Assembly: GCA_025667525.1 (NCBI GenBank)
Contig: CM046876.1
Location: 484,364,557 to 484,428,556, forward strand
Source of the DNA: Glebionis coronaria
Lineage: Eukaryota > Streptophyta > Magnoliopsida > Asterales > Asteraceae
Length of the DNA stretch: 64,000 nucleotides
Direction: 5' to 3'
Shown: one piece after another, positions 11,095 to 21,907 of the stretch
Layout: each line of letters starts with the position of its first letter
How positions within the stretch are numbered: position 1 is the stretch's first letter
The notes under the pieces: model-generated
Database searches by the model: none
What the model was told of the DNA's origin: nothing
What the model saw: the letters and a program-made list of their open reading frames with translations, nothing else
Made by a program: the position numbers and the translations under genes

Positions 11095-11215
11095 TTGATA
11101 ACCAAACTTTCCTTTTTCTTAACCAAAACCAATTGAGCTCCACTTTGAACCGTGATCAATTCGTTAAGATACCGAGAAAACGAACTTTTTAACCTAGCAA
11201 AATCCTTTTATCAAA

Positions 11216-11233
11216 TGGCACCGCTGCCAGCTC
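11216..11233 (+). other. Primer binding site of E2 (tRNA-Asp type)
   Basis: TGGCACCGCTGCC two bases after the LTR end; same site as E1. The upstream captured PBS (11020) has TGGCGCCGCTGCCGGGGA, closer to the tRNA. Confidence 0.8.
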
Positions 11234-11488
11234 TTTTCGTAAAGATTAACGGTTTTCTGTGGGAGACGCGTTGAATTTTGGGATCCGTTCACTCGTGAAC
11301 GTTATTTTTCTTGCTCAAAAATTTTCAAAAATCCATAAAAATAAAAAACTTTCAAAAATCCAAAAACATTAAAAAACTTATAAAAAGCATTTCTTTTTCA
11401 AAGTTTTGCACCAAAAAGATTTTATTTTTCAAAGTAAATATATATTCTCTATATCTTTGGTATCTTTTTCTTTTTCTGTTGCAGGTGT
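11234..11488 (+). other. E2 leader
   Basis: Untranslated leader between PBS and gag, with AAAAATCCAAAAA-type repeats and a T-rich tract. No ORF of note. Confidence 0.5.
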
Positions 11489-12474
11489 ATGCGTACTAGA
11501 TCTTCATCTTATTCAGAGCCCGAGACTCGTGAAGATTTAGATATGGCTGGTGTGCACAACAACAATAACCCACCTCACCTCAACATGAATAATAACAACA
11601 ATGGTCCTCAACCAGACCTTCGAACGATGGAGGAGCTGTTTCAACCTACAATGAATGGACGCGGAGGACCGTTTGCACCGATGAAAATCATGGCTCCAGA
11701 GTTTTCGTTGAAGCATCACATGATCCAACAAGTTCAAAACACTTGTCCATTTCGCGGAATGCCGGTGATGATGCCAACAAACACCTCGACAAATTCATTA
11801 CCATAACTCAAAGCATGAAGTTGCCCGGTGTTACCATGGATTTTCTTCGCCTTCATCTATTTCCACACACCTTATCCCACCATGCCGAAAAATGGTTTGA
11901 TCGTCTTCCAAAGAATTCAATTCATACATGGGACGACATGACTCAACGATTTTTGTCGCGCTACTTTCCACCATCCATGGTCACGAGCCTTCGGAATCAA
12001 ATCAGTGGATTTACACAAGAACCTGATGAATCGCTTTTTGATGCTTGGGAACGATATAATGTTTTGATCGATCGATGTCCAAACCACAACATGCTCCCCG
12101 TCACCTTAATTGATACTTTCTACAACGGTTTAACTTTTCGTGATCGTGATACGATTAATGCAGCCGCCGGTGGCACATTTATGAAAAGAAGACCTGAGGA
12201 GTGTAGAGAGCTTATAGAGAACATGACCACTCACCACGAAAATTGGGATTCATCCGCATCCTCAAGATCAAACCCGAGAGTAAATGTTTCTTCTACTTCT
12301 TCAAACCCTGATATGACCGAATTGACCCGCGCAATGGTCGAAATGAGCAAAAATATGCAACTTTTGGCTACTAACTAATTTCAACAAGCTAAAGCTGTAG
12401 CAACTTCTTGTGAGATTTGCGGGGGTCCTCATTCATACACTGATTGTCCTTCTACCCATGACAATCCGGAAAAC
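11489..12474 (+). pseudogene. gag: E2 gag (capsid region), one frameshift and one stop
   Basis: Opens with the same Met-Arg-Thr-Arg start and Asn-rich stretch as E1. The first frame (11489-11806) is replaced by a second (from about 11743), implying a small indel near 11745-11800. The second frame carries the gag core: HAEKWFDRLP, FLSRYFPPS, an ESLFDAWERYNVLIDRCPNH block and DTFYNGL. A TAA at 12376-12378 interrupts the same frame just before a zinc-knuckle-like C-x2-C-x3-H-x4-C motif (about 12415-12450). Gag would package element RNA; this copy cannot make it as one protein. Confidence 0.8.
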
Positions 12475-13266
12475 GTGTATGCGACTCATGGTAACTATTC
12501 AACGGAAAGCTATCAAGCCCGACCTCAAGGTGATCGTAACTTGCTAAGTTACCGTTCTAACAACTTTCTTTCACCCGTTTTTTCTCCTCAAAACCACAAC
12601 CCCAACAACTACAATAGAAGCAACCCAAACCCACCTCGAGCTTCTAATCCTTATCACCCACCCTCTCAACAAGCACCACCCATTAATCAAGATGTTGAAA
12701 CTTTCATGAGGACCCAAGGAGAGGTAGTTAAGAATCTTCAAAGCCAAATAATCAACTTGAAAGGAGATATCACTAAGAAAGGGAATGATATTAGAACCAA
12801 GCTTCGACATGATATGCAAACTTCTTTGAGCAATCAAATGAATGATTTGAAGAATATGATGGCTAGTTTCTTTACAAGTACTCAACCCTCTACTTCGGGC
12901 TCTCTTCCGTCAAATACCGTCACCAACCCGAGAGCGAATGTGAGTGCTATTACTACACACAGTGGAGCAACCTTAGTAGGACCATCTATCCCTCCCCCAG
13001 TTACTCCATCTACACCTCCTCCACCACCATTTATCCCTCCTACTCCCACGCCTATTATTAGTTCTCCATTACCGTCTCTACCTCTTACTGAAGAAGTTCC
13101 CAAGAAACACCCTTCACCAACCCCACCTTCCACCTATAAACCTTCAACATCTCAACCTTTACCTGCTACACCTACACCACCTAAACCCAACATCCCTTAT
13201 CCTTCTCGGTTAGACAAGAGCAAATTGCTTACTAATGAGGATGCTCAAATCACTTCTTTTATGTAG
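12475..13266 (+). pseudogene. gag: E2 gag C-terminal linker, Pro/Ser/Thr-rich
   Basis: 263 codons in the same frame as the capsid segment. It starts with an ATHGNY-type block after the knuckle, then a short coiled-coil-like helix (MNDLKNMMASFF, also in E1) and a long Pro/Thr/Ser-rich linker ending in IPYPSRLDKSKL. It closes at TAG (13264-13266), after which the same frame continues into the protease. It corresponds to residues 1-270 of the long E1 segment. Confidence 0.75.
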
Positions 13267-14163
13267 ATGATCTCTCAAATGAATTTCAACATTAGCCTCG
13301 TTGAAGCACTTGTCCAAATGCCGAAATTCGTCAAAGCATTCAAGGAATTGCTTAATAAGAAGGAAAAGATGGCTGAGTTTGTCAACACACGCTTAAATGA
13401 AAACTATTCTGCAGTCATTCTTAGAGAACTTCCGGAAAAACTTGGAGATCCCGGTCGTTTTGTGTTGCCTTGCATTTTTAACAAAACCGAAGAATTTACT
13501 GCCTTATCTAATCTCGGGGCAAGTATTAATTTGATGCCTTTAAGTGTTTGGAAAACACTCTCATTACCCGACCTTACTCCAACAAAGATGACTCTTGAGC
13601 TACCAAATAGCACTCTCGCTTACCCCGTTGGTATTGTTGAAGATGTATTTATTAAAGTTGGTACCTTCACTTTTCCGGTCGACTTTGTTGTTGTTGATTA
13701 TGAAATGGACCCTCGTATTCCGTTAATACTTGGACGACCATTCTTGAGAACCGAAAAAGCTTTAGTCGATGTTGCTGAAGGTGAACTCATCTTAAGGGTT
13801 GGGAATGATGCACAAGTGTTTAAAATGGGGAAGATCATAACCAAATCAAATGGAAGAGAATCAGCGAATATGATTAATGTGCTTGATGATTTTGTCGTCT
13901 ACAACAATCCTCTTTTCGACTCTTGCTATGATAATCCACTTTTCCAAGATGTGGATGATTCTCTCTCCAATTTAGATCCTCCACCAATTTATGAGTCTCC
14001 ACCAACCTATGATGACTATGATGATGATTCTAGTTCTGACATGGATGATTCTGATGATTTTTCTTCTGAGTATAAAGACATGCCAACTTATGATGACTTT
14101 GATGATGTCGATACTCTTTCGAGTGATTCTTCACATGATGACCTTGTACCTACTTTTGATTAA
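13267..14163 (+). pseudogene. E2 aspartic protease domain with catalytic Asp replaced by Asn
   Basis: A 298-residue segment aligned over about 200 residues to the E1 protease region: LGDPGRF, the active-site loop SNLGASINLMPLSVW, the YPVGIVEDVF flap region and LGRPFLRT. The catalytic position reads N82 (AAT at 13510-13512) where E1 has Asp, so proteolysis should be lost. After residue 220 it becomes a very acidic Asp/Ser-rich tail instead of continuing into RT. Ends at TAA (14161-14163), with the same frame open again at 14164. Confidence 0.8.
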
Positions 14164-14730
14164 GATCCTCCACCAACAATGCTTGATCCTACTTTGGATG
14201 ACTACTCATTTGATGAAGACTTTGCTACTTTTCTCAACACTTACTTCCCAAATGAGAATGATTCTCCTTCTTTGGACTTTGATGATGCTCTTTATCCTCC
14301 TTTGGATATTAAGAAACCCGTTTCAAAGGAGAAGAAGCCGGAAGACACCGATATCCGTAGTACCTATGTTTTGACACCTCTTTATCCACCTTCGTCAGAT
14401 GAGATTGTGAGATTTATGAGCGGATCTTCTTCAAGGTCTACTGAGCCTGAGTGTTATTTTCCCCTAAAGGAAAAGGTGTTCGATCCCGGTATTGCAATTT
14501 GTAAGCCATCTCAGTATCCATCTGATGAAATAAAAGGAAAGAGTTTTGGAACTTGTGGAGATGTGCTTGCACTTCATCCTACTTTCTACCACCGTGCTCA
14601 ATCTTTGCTTAAGGGAACCTTGCCTACTCTTCTTTGGCTTGCCTTGTTCGTCTTAAGCTTGTGCTACTTGATGGATGAAAACCATGTCTTTGATCCCAGT
14701 GGATATTTTTCAAGGTTCTTCCTATGCTAA
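14164..14730 (+). pseudogene. E2 C-terminal ORF segment with a hydrophobic end
   Basis: Continues the protease frame after one stop. Acidic at first (LDDYSFDEDFATFLNTYFP), then a conserved-looking region, then near the C-terminus a hydrophobic stretch (LLWLALFVLSLCYL) that could be a membrane segment. It occupies the place where E1 has RT, RNase H and integrase. I recall similar endings in non-autonomous Athila relatives, but this was not checked. No enzyme motif seen. The function is unknown. Confidence 0.55.
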
Positions 14731-14735
14731 TCAAG

Positions 14736-14804
14736 GTCGAGTCAGGCTCACGACTCGGTTAACAAAAACAAGCGCTTCTCGGGAGGCAACCCGCAGTATC
14801 TATC
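14736..14804 (+). other. Conserved tandem-hairpin block after the last E2 ORF
   Basis: Counterpart of 731-800 in E1: arms CGAGTC/GACTCG, then CTCGGG with an imperfect partner CCCGCAG. Sequence between and around the hairpins (AAGCGCT, GAGGCAAC) is also conserved. Confidence 0.55.
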
Positions 14805-16792
14805 CTTTTTCTTTGTTTTTATAATAAGTGTAGGGGGAGACCCTAGTATGTGTTTGTTGTTTTCTTTCTTATCATGTGCAGGGATTCGAGCTTTCAAAGA
14901 TACATTCTTGATGACTTTTGACGACCCTTGATTCCGTGTCTACGTCTTCCCGGTTCTAACCTAAACTCTTTTGATTCTCTATTTTATATTCTTCAATATT
15001 AAATAGGAATCACTTTAGTTGTCTCTTCCTTAGCAAGATTTAAACAACGTACACAATGTCCTAAGTGTAAGGGAGATTACTTCCACATGCTTAAACATTG
15101 AGGACAATGTTTATATTAAGTGTAGGGGGACTTCTATCGAAGTTAAGTGGGCTTTTCCATGCATTTGTCCTCATTTTAACCGAAAAATTGATTTTTCGAC
15201 ATTTTTCAAAATTATTGATCTATTTTGGCCTTTGTATTTACCTTTGTTATAGTTATTTTCTTTCTTCGCTAGAATAAACTTAAATAAAGTGGTTATAATT
15301 TTTAAACGTTATGAATCATTGACTCAACCCGAGTTTACTTATCTAAGTTTACTCTAGCTAGTATCCTTAACGTGTTTAAGTCAAGTTTTGCTAGGCTTTT
15401 AAATAGGGAACTTTAAAACGCGAAAGTCTTAACTCTTACGGGTTAAGAACTAGAACTTTTCGCAAGTTCCTATAATTGATCCTAGAAAGTCGTTTATCAA
15501 GAGAACTTTAAAATGCGAATTCTAAACTTGAAAAAGTCTAAGAAGTTGCAAGATCCTATAGATGACTTGAAAACCCAAAACTTTGATTTAATTGGCTAAG
15601 CATCCACGAGTCTCATTATTTGAGATTTTAAATTATGGAGAACGAGAGATGATAGAGTCAATTATAAGTTTGGTATTCTTTCATGAATTTATGTGAGTTG
15701 ATTATGAGCTTTTTCTCCCATCGCTTGTTAATAAACTTAATTGCAATAAATAAGGTCGTACGATTTGAAAAGTCACTTAGCTTCTAGCACAAGATCGTTT
15801 AAAAGTTGCTCGGTATTAATTAGAGTTCATAGCCAAGGCATAACTTATTGAAGCGGGATGCGAAGATTGGCGAGTCCGAAAAGGCCCTAACAAGGCATGA
15901 GGGCTACATTTTGTTGCTAAAGATCCAAAAGTGATGTGAAGAATCATTTATCAAAAATCAATATGAAGGATCGAGACACACGACGAAAAGCAACACTCCC
16001 CAAAAGATCATGGAGAAGTCTATCCAAAAAAGAACCTAGCAAGGTATGAGGATAAATAGATCCAAGTCCTAAAAAGAGGCAGATCTTTGTATATCAGAAT
16101 CCCAAATAAAGATTGGAGAAAAAATGAAGAAGTCGTGATCCAAGTATGAAGAATCTCTCAAAAATTACAAGTGAAGAAATTCATATTATGAAGAGAAGAC
16201 CATTATTTCATGAACGTCTCTCAAGATTTGAAGTATGAAGTCACTGCCAAATATCGGTCCGAGAAAGGTCTCAAATCGTGAAGCGAGTTATGCCAAGATA
16301 TGAACTTTATGAGGTCCCGAGAAGCAGTTTTAAAAGATTTTATCCTTTAGCTAACTATTGATTAAATCGTCCTACTTTATTTTTAGCTTAAATAACTATC
16401 GAAATAAGTCAACAATACATCCTCGTGATCATTCAAGACAACAATAAAATATAAGAGATACACCTAGGAATAAGGGAGTCTAATTGAATAATTGGGCCAC
16501 ATGAGTTTGTGTTAGTTTGCTAACTTATAATAACAATGATCTCATTTTTAAGCTTGGTTTGGGGAACGTGAAACTTGAGGGTGATAAACATTAATGACAT
16601 TCCAAAACCCTAAGGTAAGTCTTTTATCTCTTTACTTGTTTTCTTCCTTTGAATATTTTATAATTTTCTATCTCTTTAAATGTCTTGTGTTTAATAAAGG
16701 CCAAGGTAGGTTAATTATGATGAAAAATGTAAATCTTGCTTTGTAACTAATGCATTGCATGAGGGCATTGCAATGGTCAAGTGTAGGGGATT
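14805..16792 (+). other. Long non-coding tail of E2
   Basis: About 2 kb without a credible ORF. It has PPT-like boxes AAGTGTAGGGGGA at 14825-14840 and 15118-15133, a variant at 15061-15078, and the LTR-proximal one at about 16777-16790. Between 15400 and 15560 there is an imperfect duplication of a GAACTTTAAAA[CT]GCGAA block. Confidence 0.65.
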
Positions 16793-18750
16793 TAATAAGT
16801 GTGAAAACACTTATCCTTTTACCACTTAATTATAATAATAACCAAGCCAAAACGTGTATTTTATGTCGTAAATGTCGGAATTATGCGTGGTTTGTGTTTT
16901 TGTTGTGATTTAGGATCAAAATGTGAAAAGGGAAGAAAACACGGGCTTTCACGGGCTTTTATCGAAGAAAAAGACAAAAGATGAAGTCAAAAGATCAAGA
17001 GTGCAAAAAGAACGGAAGTCCAAGGTCTATTCTGAAGATTTATCAAAGAAAAAGTCTAAAGACGGAAGTTTAATGAAGTCGAAGAACTCAAGTCTAATAA
17101 ATGAAGAAATTAAGAGACGAGTTCAAATAATCCTGAGACAAAGTCGAAAAAGTCGAAGAATTTATAAAGACGAAAGGACGAGAAAAGGAATAAAAGATCA
17201 ACAAATGTTAATCCTCCCTATAAATACCCTCCTAATGTGTCATTAGGAGGTGTTGGCTATTTGACACATAGTTCTTCCACATTTAATTTTCATGTCATTT
17301 ATTTACTTGTCAATTTAAATTCCTTGTCTTGCACCTTAATTTGTAAGTCCTTTAATTTTTACTTTTAATTGTTGTTGAATCTTATTTTTAATCAAGTTTT
17401 TATTATTAATCTCTCCTCCTACCTTTCTTGTTTTGCTTAATCTTTATGCTTATTGGATTATTGTCATGCTTATTTGATTAATTGTTATGTTTCTATGTTT
17501 TTTGATTGTGTTGGATTATTGATTTTATAGCTTATTGTGTGTTTGATTTGATTTTAGTTAAGTGTTTTTATTAGTTTCTTTTATTAAAAGTTGATTTTTA
17601 TTATTTAGATTAATTAGTGTTTTTAACGTTTTTGATTTGTGGTTGAATTAGTTTTTATTAAAAGTGTTTTAGATTAAGTTTTGGTAGATTGCTTATTTGA
17701 TTTTTGCTTATTTTTAGCTTATTTCGTGAGTTTTTAATATTACTGTATCTGTTTATTTGTTCATTTTAGGATCTTCGGAAATGGGTTTTGACATTCCGAA
17801 GAATACCCCTTATTCCGAAGATATTTTTTCTGAATTAGCATTTCTCTGAATTTAATCATTTATTCCGAAAATATAGCTGTTCTCTGAAATTCTTAATTTT
17901 TCCGAAATTATTGCTTTATCCGAAGATTTTCGTTATTCCGAAGATACTTCTTTTTCTAAAAATGTTTGATATTCCGAAGATACTTCCATTTCTCTGAATA
18001 AGATTATCCCGAAAAGATTATTCCGAAAAAAAACTCTGAAAATAAAACTCCGAAAATTTCATTATCCATTATTCCGAAAAAATAAACCCAAGCCAAACAT
18101 TCCGAAGAAAGCTAAATATTCCGAAGAAAAATATCTGAAAAAGTAAACATTCCGAAGAAATTTGTGACGTGCCTAGTTGCCTAGTTCATTGTTTGGCGCC
18201 ATTTTGAGCTGCCTGGTTGGCTGCTTGAGCAGCTTGCCTGCTAGCTTGTTTATTAATTAATATTGTTCAGTAACTGTTTAGTTTAATCTTAAAGTTGTTT
18301 CAATTTTTATTCTGAAAGTCAATATTTTTAGTTGAATTTTTCATCAATTTTTAGTATTAGTATTTTTTCCAAAAGTTTAAGTTTTATCTTTTATTTAGTG
18401 TCCGCTTTAGCTTTTACCTCGTTTAGTTTTAAAGTACCCTCTTAGTTTTATTTTCTCATTTTTCATTTAGTTAATTTCATTTTTCAGTCGAAAGTTAATT
18501 TCTTCGTTTAGTTTTATTTTTATTAATTGTTTTGTTTTAATTTACGTTTTATTATTTGTTTTGCTCCTTTATTATTAGTTATTTGTTTTTGGTTTATTTT
18601 TATTACGTTTCGCTTTTACCTTTTAAGTAGAAATAGATAACCAAACTTCCCTTTTCTTAACCAAAACCAATTGAGCTCCACTTTGAACCGTGATAAATTC
18701 GTTAAGATACCGAGAAAACGAACTTTTTAACCTAGAAAATCCTTATATCA
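16793..18750 (+). repeat. 3' LTR of E2
   Basis: 1958 bp, starting TAATAAGTGTGAAAAC after the PPT and ending TATATCA before the AGTTG target repeat. TATA box at 17219-17226. It lacks the tRNA insert of the 5' LTR and has a 10-bp difference near 16870. Its TTCCGAA array is at about 17775-18160. Confidence 0.87.
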
Positions 18751-19428
18751 AGTTGCTGGAATGAGAGTCGCATGAGCATCTTCTAAAATCATAGTGCAAG
18801 TTGGTGTCGGTAATGATGTGGTGATATGAACATCATTGTACAATGCGTTTATTTCTGTGTTGTCACTGCCACCACCCTCCTCACTATGATCACGACTTTC
18901 AAAGTTGAATGTACCAACATCTTCATCATTAGGGTCTTCATAAAAGTAAATGTCTTCATCAGGTTCGCCAAATTCATCTAAGTCATCAGCTGGTGTGGAG
19001 CCTGAACCTTTTGTTTTCACGAAAGCCTCCTCTCTGCTCTGCCTAAGTGTGAGACGCAGCTGCTTGTCTTGAGAGATATTTCTTGAGCTGGTTCGTCTTC
19101 ATCAACACGTATATTTACCTTTGTTTTTCTTTGGCTTCTTTGCCTTTTTTCTCGGCTGTTGCTCTTCTTATTCGTCATCAGTTCTGATCATCTCATCTAC
19201 ATCTTCGTCATTTTCATCATAAAGTTTCTCTTTCCTGGTTTGCTGATCATAAGGATCGGCGTTTGCTATTTTCATTTGTGCTTCAATGTCTCTGAGCATC
19301 CTTTTGTATGGTTCACTATCCTTAATCCCTTCATTGATCAGTACATCGGGCACTAGAGCTGGACAAAGTGAGTACTTTGTAGAATGATTATCAGCAGACA
19401 TAGTGTCCAACACATAGTCTCTATCTTG
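18751..19428 (-). pseudogene. Copy M of ORF3, upstream part
   Basis: Minus-strand frames 19440-19168 and 19020-18748 align to about residue 250 onward of the intact ORF3: a LVPDVLINEGIKDSEPYKRML-like block, a Lys-rich nuclear-signal-like stretch and an acidic EFGEPDED region. Stops and a frameshift lie at about 19021-19167. The left end abuts the E2 LTR, the right end the palindrome LTR. The continuation is at 8270-9034. The protein family is unknown to me beyond being a copia accessory ORF. Confidence 0.7.
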
Positions 19429-19933
19429 TGTTGATCCCAAACTTAGATCGATTTAGCTTGTGTAAACGAGAATAAATCAAGTTAAACACTTAGAGAAACT
19501 TTGTTGTATAAGAAACAATTTAAGTATTACGCGGAATTAATACTTAAACAAGAACACACAAACAAGATAAATCAAACTTTCACTTTGATTAATTAATCGA
19601 ACTTGCATACAATGAAAGTGTGTAAAAACATATATCGAACTAAACCTAAAGGTCTCCTTTTATAGAATAAGAAGCCTTGTACAAGAGTCTGCATATCAGC
19701 TATTTTAGGTAAATATAAATATAGAAAATACATTGTCGAACATATCTTTACTAGAAACATACTAGAAACATAAAACGTGTAGACTAAGTATCCTGTCAGT
19801 GCTTGACTTCTTCTTATCAACGCTTGACTTCTTCCTGTCAACGCTTGTCTTGACGACGCTTGATTTCTTCCTATCAGCGTCCAATTTCCTCTTGTCAGTG
19901 TCCAAGTGTTTTGGCTACATTTTATTCCCAACA
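19429..19933 (-). repeat. Outer LTR of left palindrome arm
   Basis: 505 bp; minus strand starts TGTTGGGAATAA and ends GGGATCAACA. PPT TTTAGGGGAGGAT lies immediately inside it, so it is a 3' LTR by context. TATA box TATAAAAG (complement of 19657-19664). U3 carries several GCGTTGACA-like units. Confidence 0.85.
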
Positions 19934-21865
19934 ATCCTCCCCTAAACTTGATATCTACTCTAGTAATCAAGTTTCTGAATAAAACTTACTAGGAGGATTC
20001 TTACAAATCTTATTAAGTTGGAAATAAATAAACCTAATCAAATCTTTGCCAACATCACTTGAATAATCCATCTCCAGCTGTGGTGACACCATTTTCTTCA
20101 AAACTTCTTTGGACATAGGATATTCAGCATCCACAAGAAGATATTCAGAAAACTGTGTAGTACTCAAATGATACACACCAACTGCTGAATGTAAACGCCA
20201 TTAAAGTCCACTGACATCATCAAGATCCAACTGGATCTTCTTCATCTGGTGCACACATTCTCTTGAATGTTGACCAAATCTTTATTCCATTGACTGAAGT
20301 AGGTGCTTCAGTCTTATACTTGGCCTGTATTTACCTCCAAAGGTCTGCCAAGTCTTCCCTGTCCAGGCTTGCAAACAAAGACATAAGAGTAGTGAAAGTA
20401 TGTACCTTCTTCCCATATCTGCCAATCATCCAAAACCCACTTGCATCTTCCTCATAGCTAACTATAGGGTTTCTGGAATCATGAGGTAACACTTCTACCA
20501 TATGTGAAGCTTCCAAGGGTGAGAGCTTAATACTCTTCCTAATAACACCTTCACTAGGATTCACTCTATCCAAATTTTCTGGAAACTCAAGTGGAACTCC
20601 CTTCTTCAATGGTCTTGGTGTAACCAAAGCCTTTTGGATCTCCATCTCTTCTGCAAGTTCTTCCTTTCTTTCATCTGAAAGAAGTCTGAGAGTGTTCTGC
20701 TCTTGCACATGTGCCCATATAGGATAAGCCTTATACTCCAATTCATCAAAGGACAATCCCTGCAACTAGGGGTGAAAACGAGCCGAGCTGAGCCCAAGCT
20801 TAACAGGGCTCGGGCTCGGGCTTGAAACATAAAAGGTGGGCTCGAGCTCGACTCGAGAGCTCGTTGAGCTTTAACCGTTAAGGCTTGAGCTCGGCTCGAT
20901 AAGGACTCGAGCAAAGCTCGAGCTTAGCTAGAAAAGCTCGAAATTTTATATATGAAACAAATACATCACTAATATTAACACACCACCACAAATTCTATGT
21001 TTTTATTAAACTATGATAACGATTATCAATAAATTATTCAATATTTTATAGAGTTATCCTTTATAATACGATTAATATTCAAATCAACATTGATTTACTT
21101 ATATAAAAATATTTTTTATTAAGGCTCAAAAAGCTCGATAAGAGCTCGAGCCGTGCTATCAAAAGCTTGAGCTCGGCTCATTATATGTTTTGAGCCCTAT
21201 TATTGGGCTTGAGCTCGGGCTTGAGCTCGATAAAAGCTCGGCTCGATCGAGTCGAGCTTGAGCTCGAGCTCGAATAGCTTGATAAAATCTCGGCTCATTT
21301 GCACCCCTACCTGCAACCTTCTAAACGCCCAACCTTGTTGATGACATCTGAGCAACATGTAATAGAGCTCCCTTCTTTCTGTCTTGGTCTGGAAAGAACT
21401 TTGCTAGCTTTATACTTCAGAATTACCTTGCAATCCCTTTGAACTCTTAGAAGAATCTCTAAACCCCAAATTTGATCAGATAAAGTCATGTCTGGATTCT
21501 CCAATACCTTATTTCCCATGCAAAGTACATCTGAGCAATCTCAGGCATCTCATAATCCACCTGCAATTTCAACTCTGCAAGTTTTTCTCTTGCCAACTCA
21601 TCACCATATTCAAGCCTTTCTAGTTCTTCAATGATCATTACACTTGTATCTGTACTCTCATCACCACTGTTTTCCTTACTCTCAACAGTAGTCTCCTTCA
21701 ACCTTTCTTCTTTCTCAAGTTGTGTAGCCAACATGGAATCAAGCTTTACTTGAGCTACATCCTTGGGAACCACTGTTTCTACCATAATCCCTTTACCCTT
21801 ATCTAATATATCAATGGTGGGTAAAGATGATAATGATACATGTGTAGGCACATCTTTGATGATAG
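19934..21865 (-). pseudogene. Accessory ORF remnant in left palindrome arm
   Basis: Minus-strand frames 22010-21486, 21519-21307, 20765-20331 and 20176-19967 together give the C-terminal part of a protein. A Glu/Lys-rich helical stretch comes first, then a block with FWMIGRYGKKVHTF and SLDREDLADLWR, then VYHLSTTQFSEYLLVDAEYP and a Lys-rich end. I recall similar segments after pol in Asteraceae copia elements, which is recollection only. Frameshifts separate the pieces, and the MITE splits it between 20766 and 21310. No catalytic motif seen. Confidence 0.6.
20767..21309. mobile_element. hAT-like MITE
   Basis: 543 bp with terminal inverted repeats TAGGGGTG(A/C)AAA(C/T)GAGCCGAG, flanked by a perfect 8-bp direct repeat CCTGCAAC (20759-20766 and 21310-21317). 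An 8-bp duplication and TAGGGGTG ends fit hAT-superfamily non-autonomous elements. Subterminal regions are full of GAGCTCGA-type repeats; the centre is AT-rich. No transposase. The right palindrome arm has the intact empty site near 22455. Confidence 0.9.
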
Positions 21866-21907
21866 CCCAAGTAAAGGGATTATGGTAGAAACAGTGGGAT
21901 ACATCAG
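21866..21907. other. 42-bp spacer at the centre of the palindrome
   Basis: Unpaired sequence between the arms; it contains AAAGGGATTATGGTAGAAAC, which recurs at about 21977-21996 and, reversed, near 21775-21795, so the centre has additional local repeats. Confidence 0.65.

Larger units (their letters stand above)
9035..11213 (+). repeat. 5' LTR of E2 with captured tRNA and duplicated U5 end
   Basis: 2179 bp against 1958 bp for the 3' LTR. The first 920 bases are almost identical to the 3' LTR, while the rest is clearly less similar (roughly 85-90 percent by eye, lower in the TTCCGAA array). The excess length is explained by an extra LTR end (10900-11017), PBS and tRNA complement (11020-11091), followed by a second LTR end (11097-11213). 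TATA box TATAAATA at 9452-9459. Ends in TATCA two bases before the functional PBS. Confidence 0.85.
9035..18750 (+). mobile_element. E2: non-autonomous Athila-like LTR retrotransposon
   Basis: Two related LTRs (9035-11213, 16793-18750) flank a tRNA-Asp-type PBS, gag, a protease domain and a long non-coding tail. No RT, RNase H or integrase is present, so it would depend on a relative such as E1. AGTTG is directly repeated at 9030-9034 and 18751-18755, consistent with a 5-bp target duplication; it fixes the LTR start at TAATA rather than the usual TG. It splits ORF3 copy M. Several in-frame stops and a frameshift interrupt the ORF. The two LTRs differ strongly in their second half. Confidence 0.87.
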
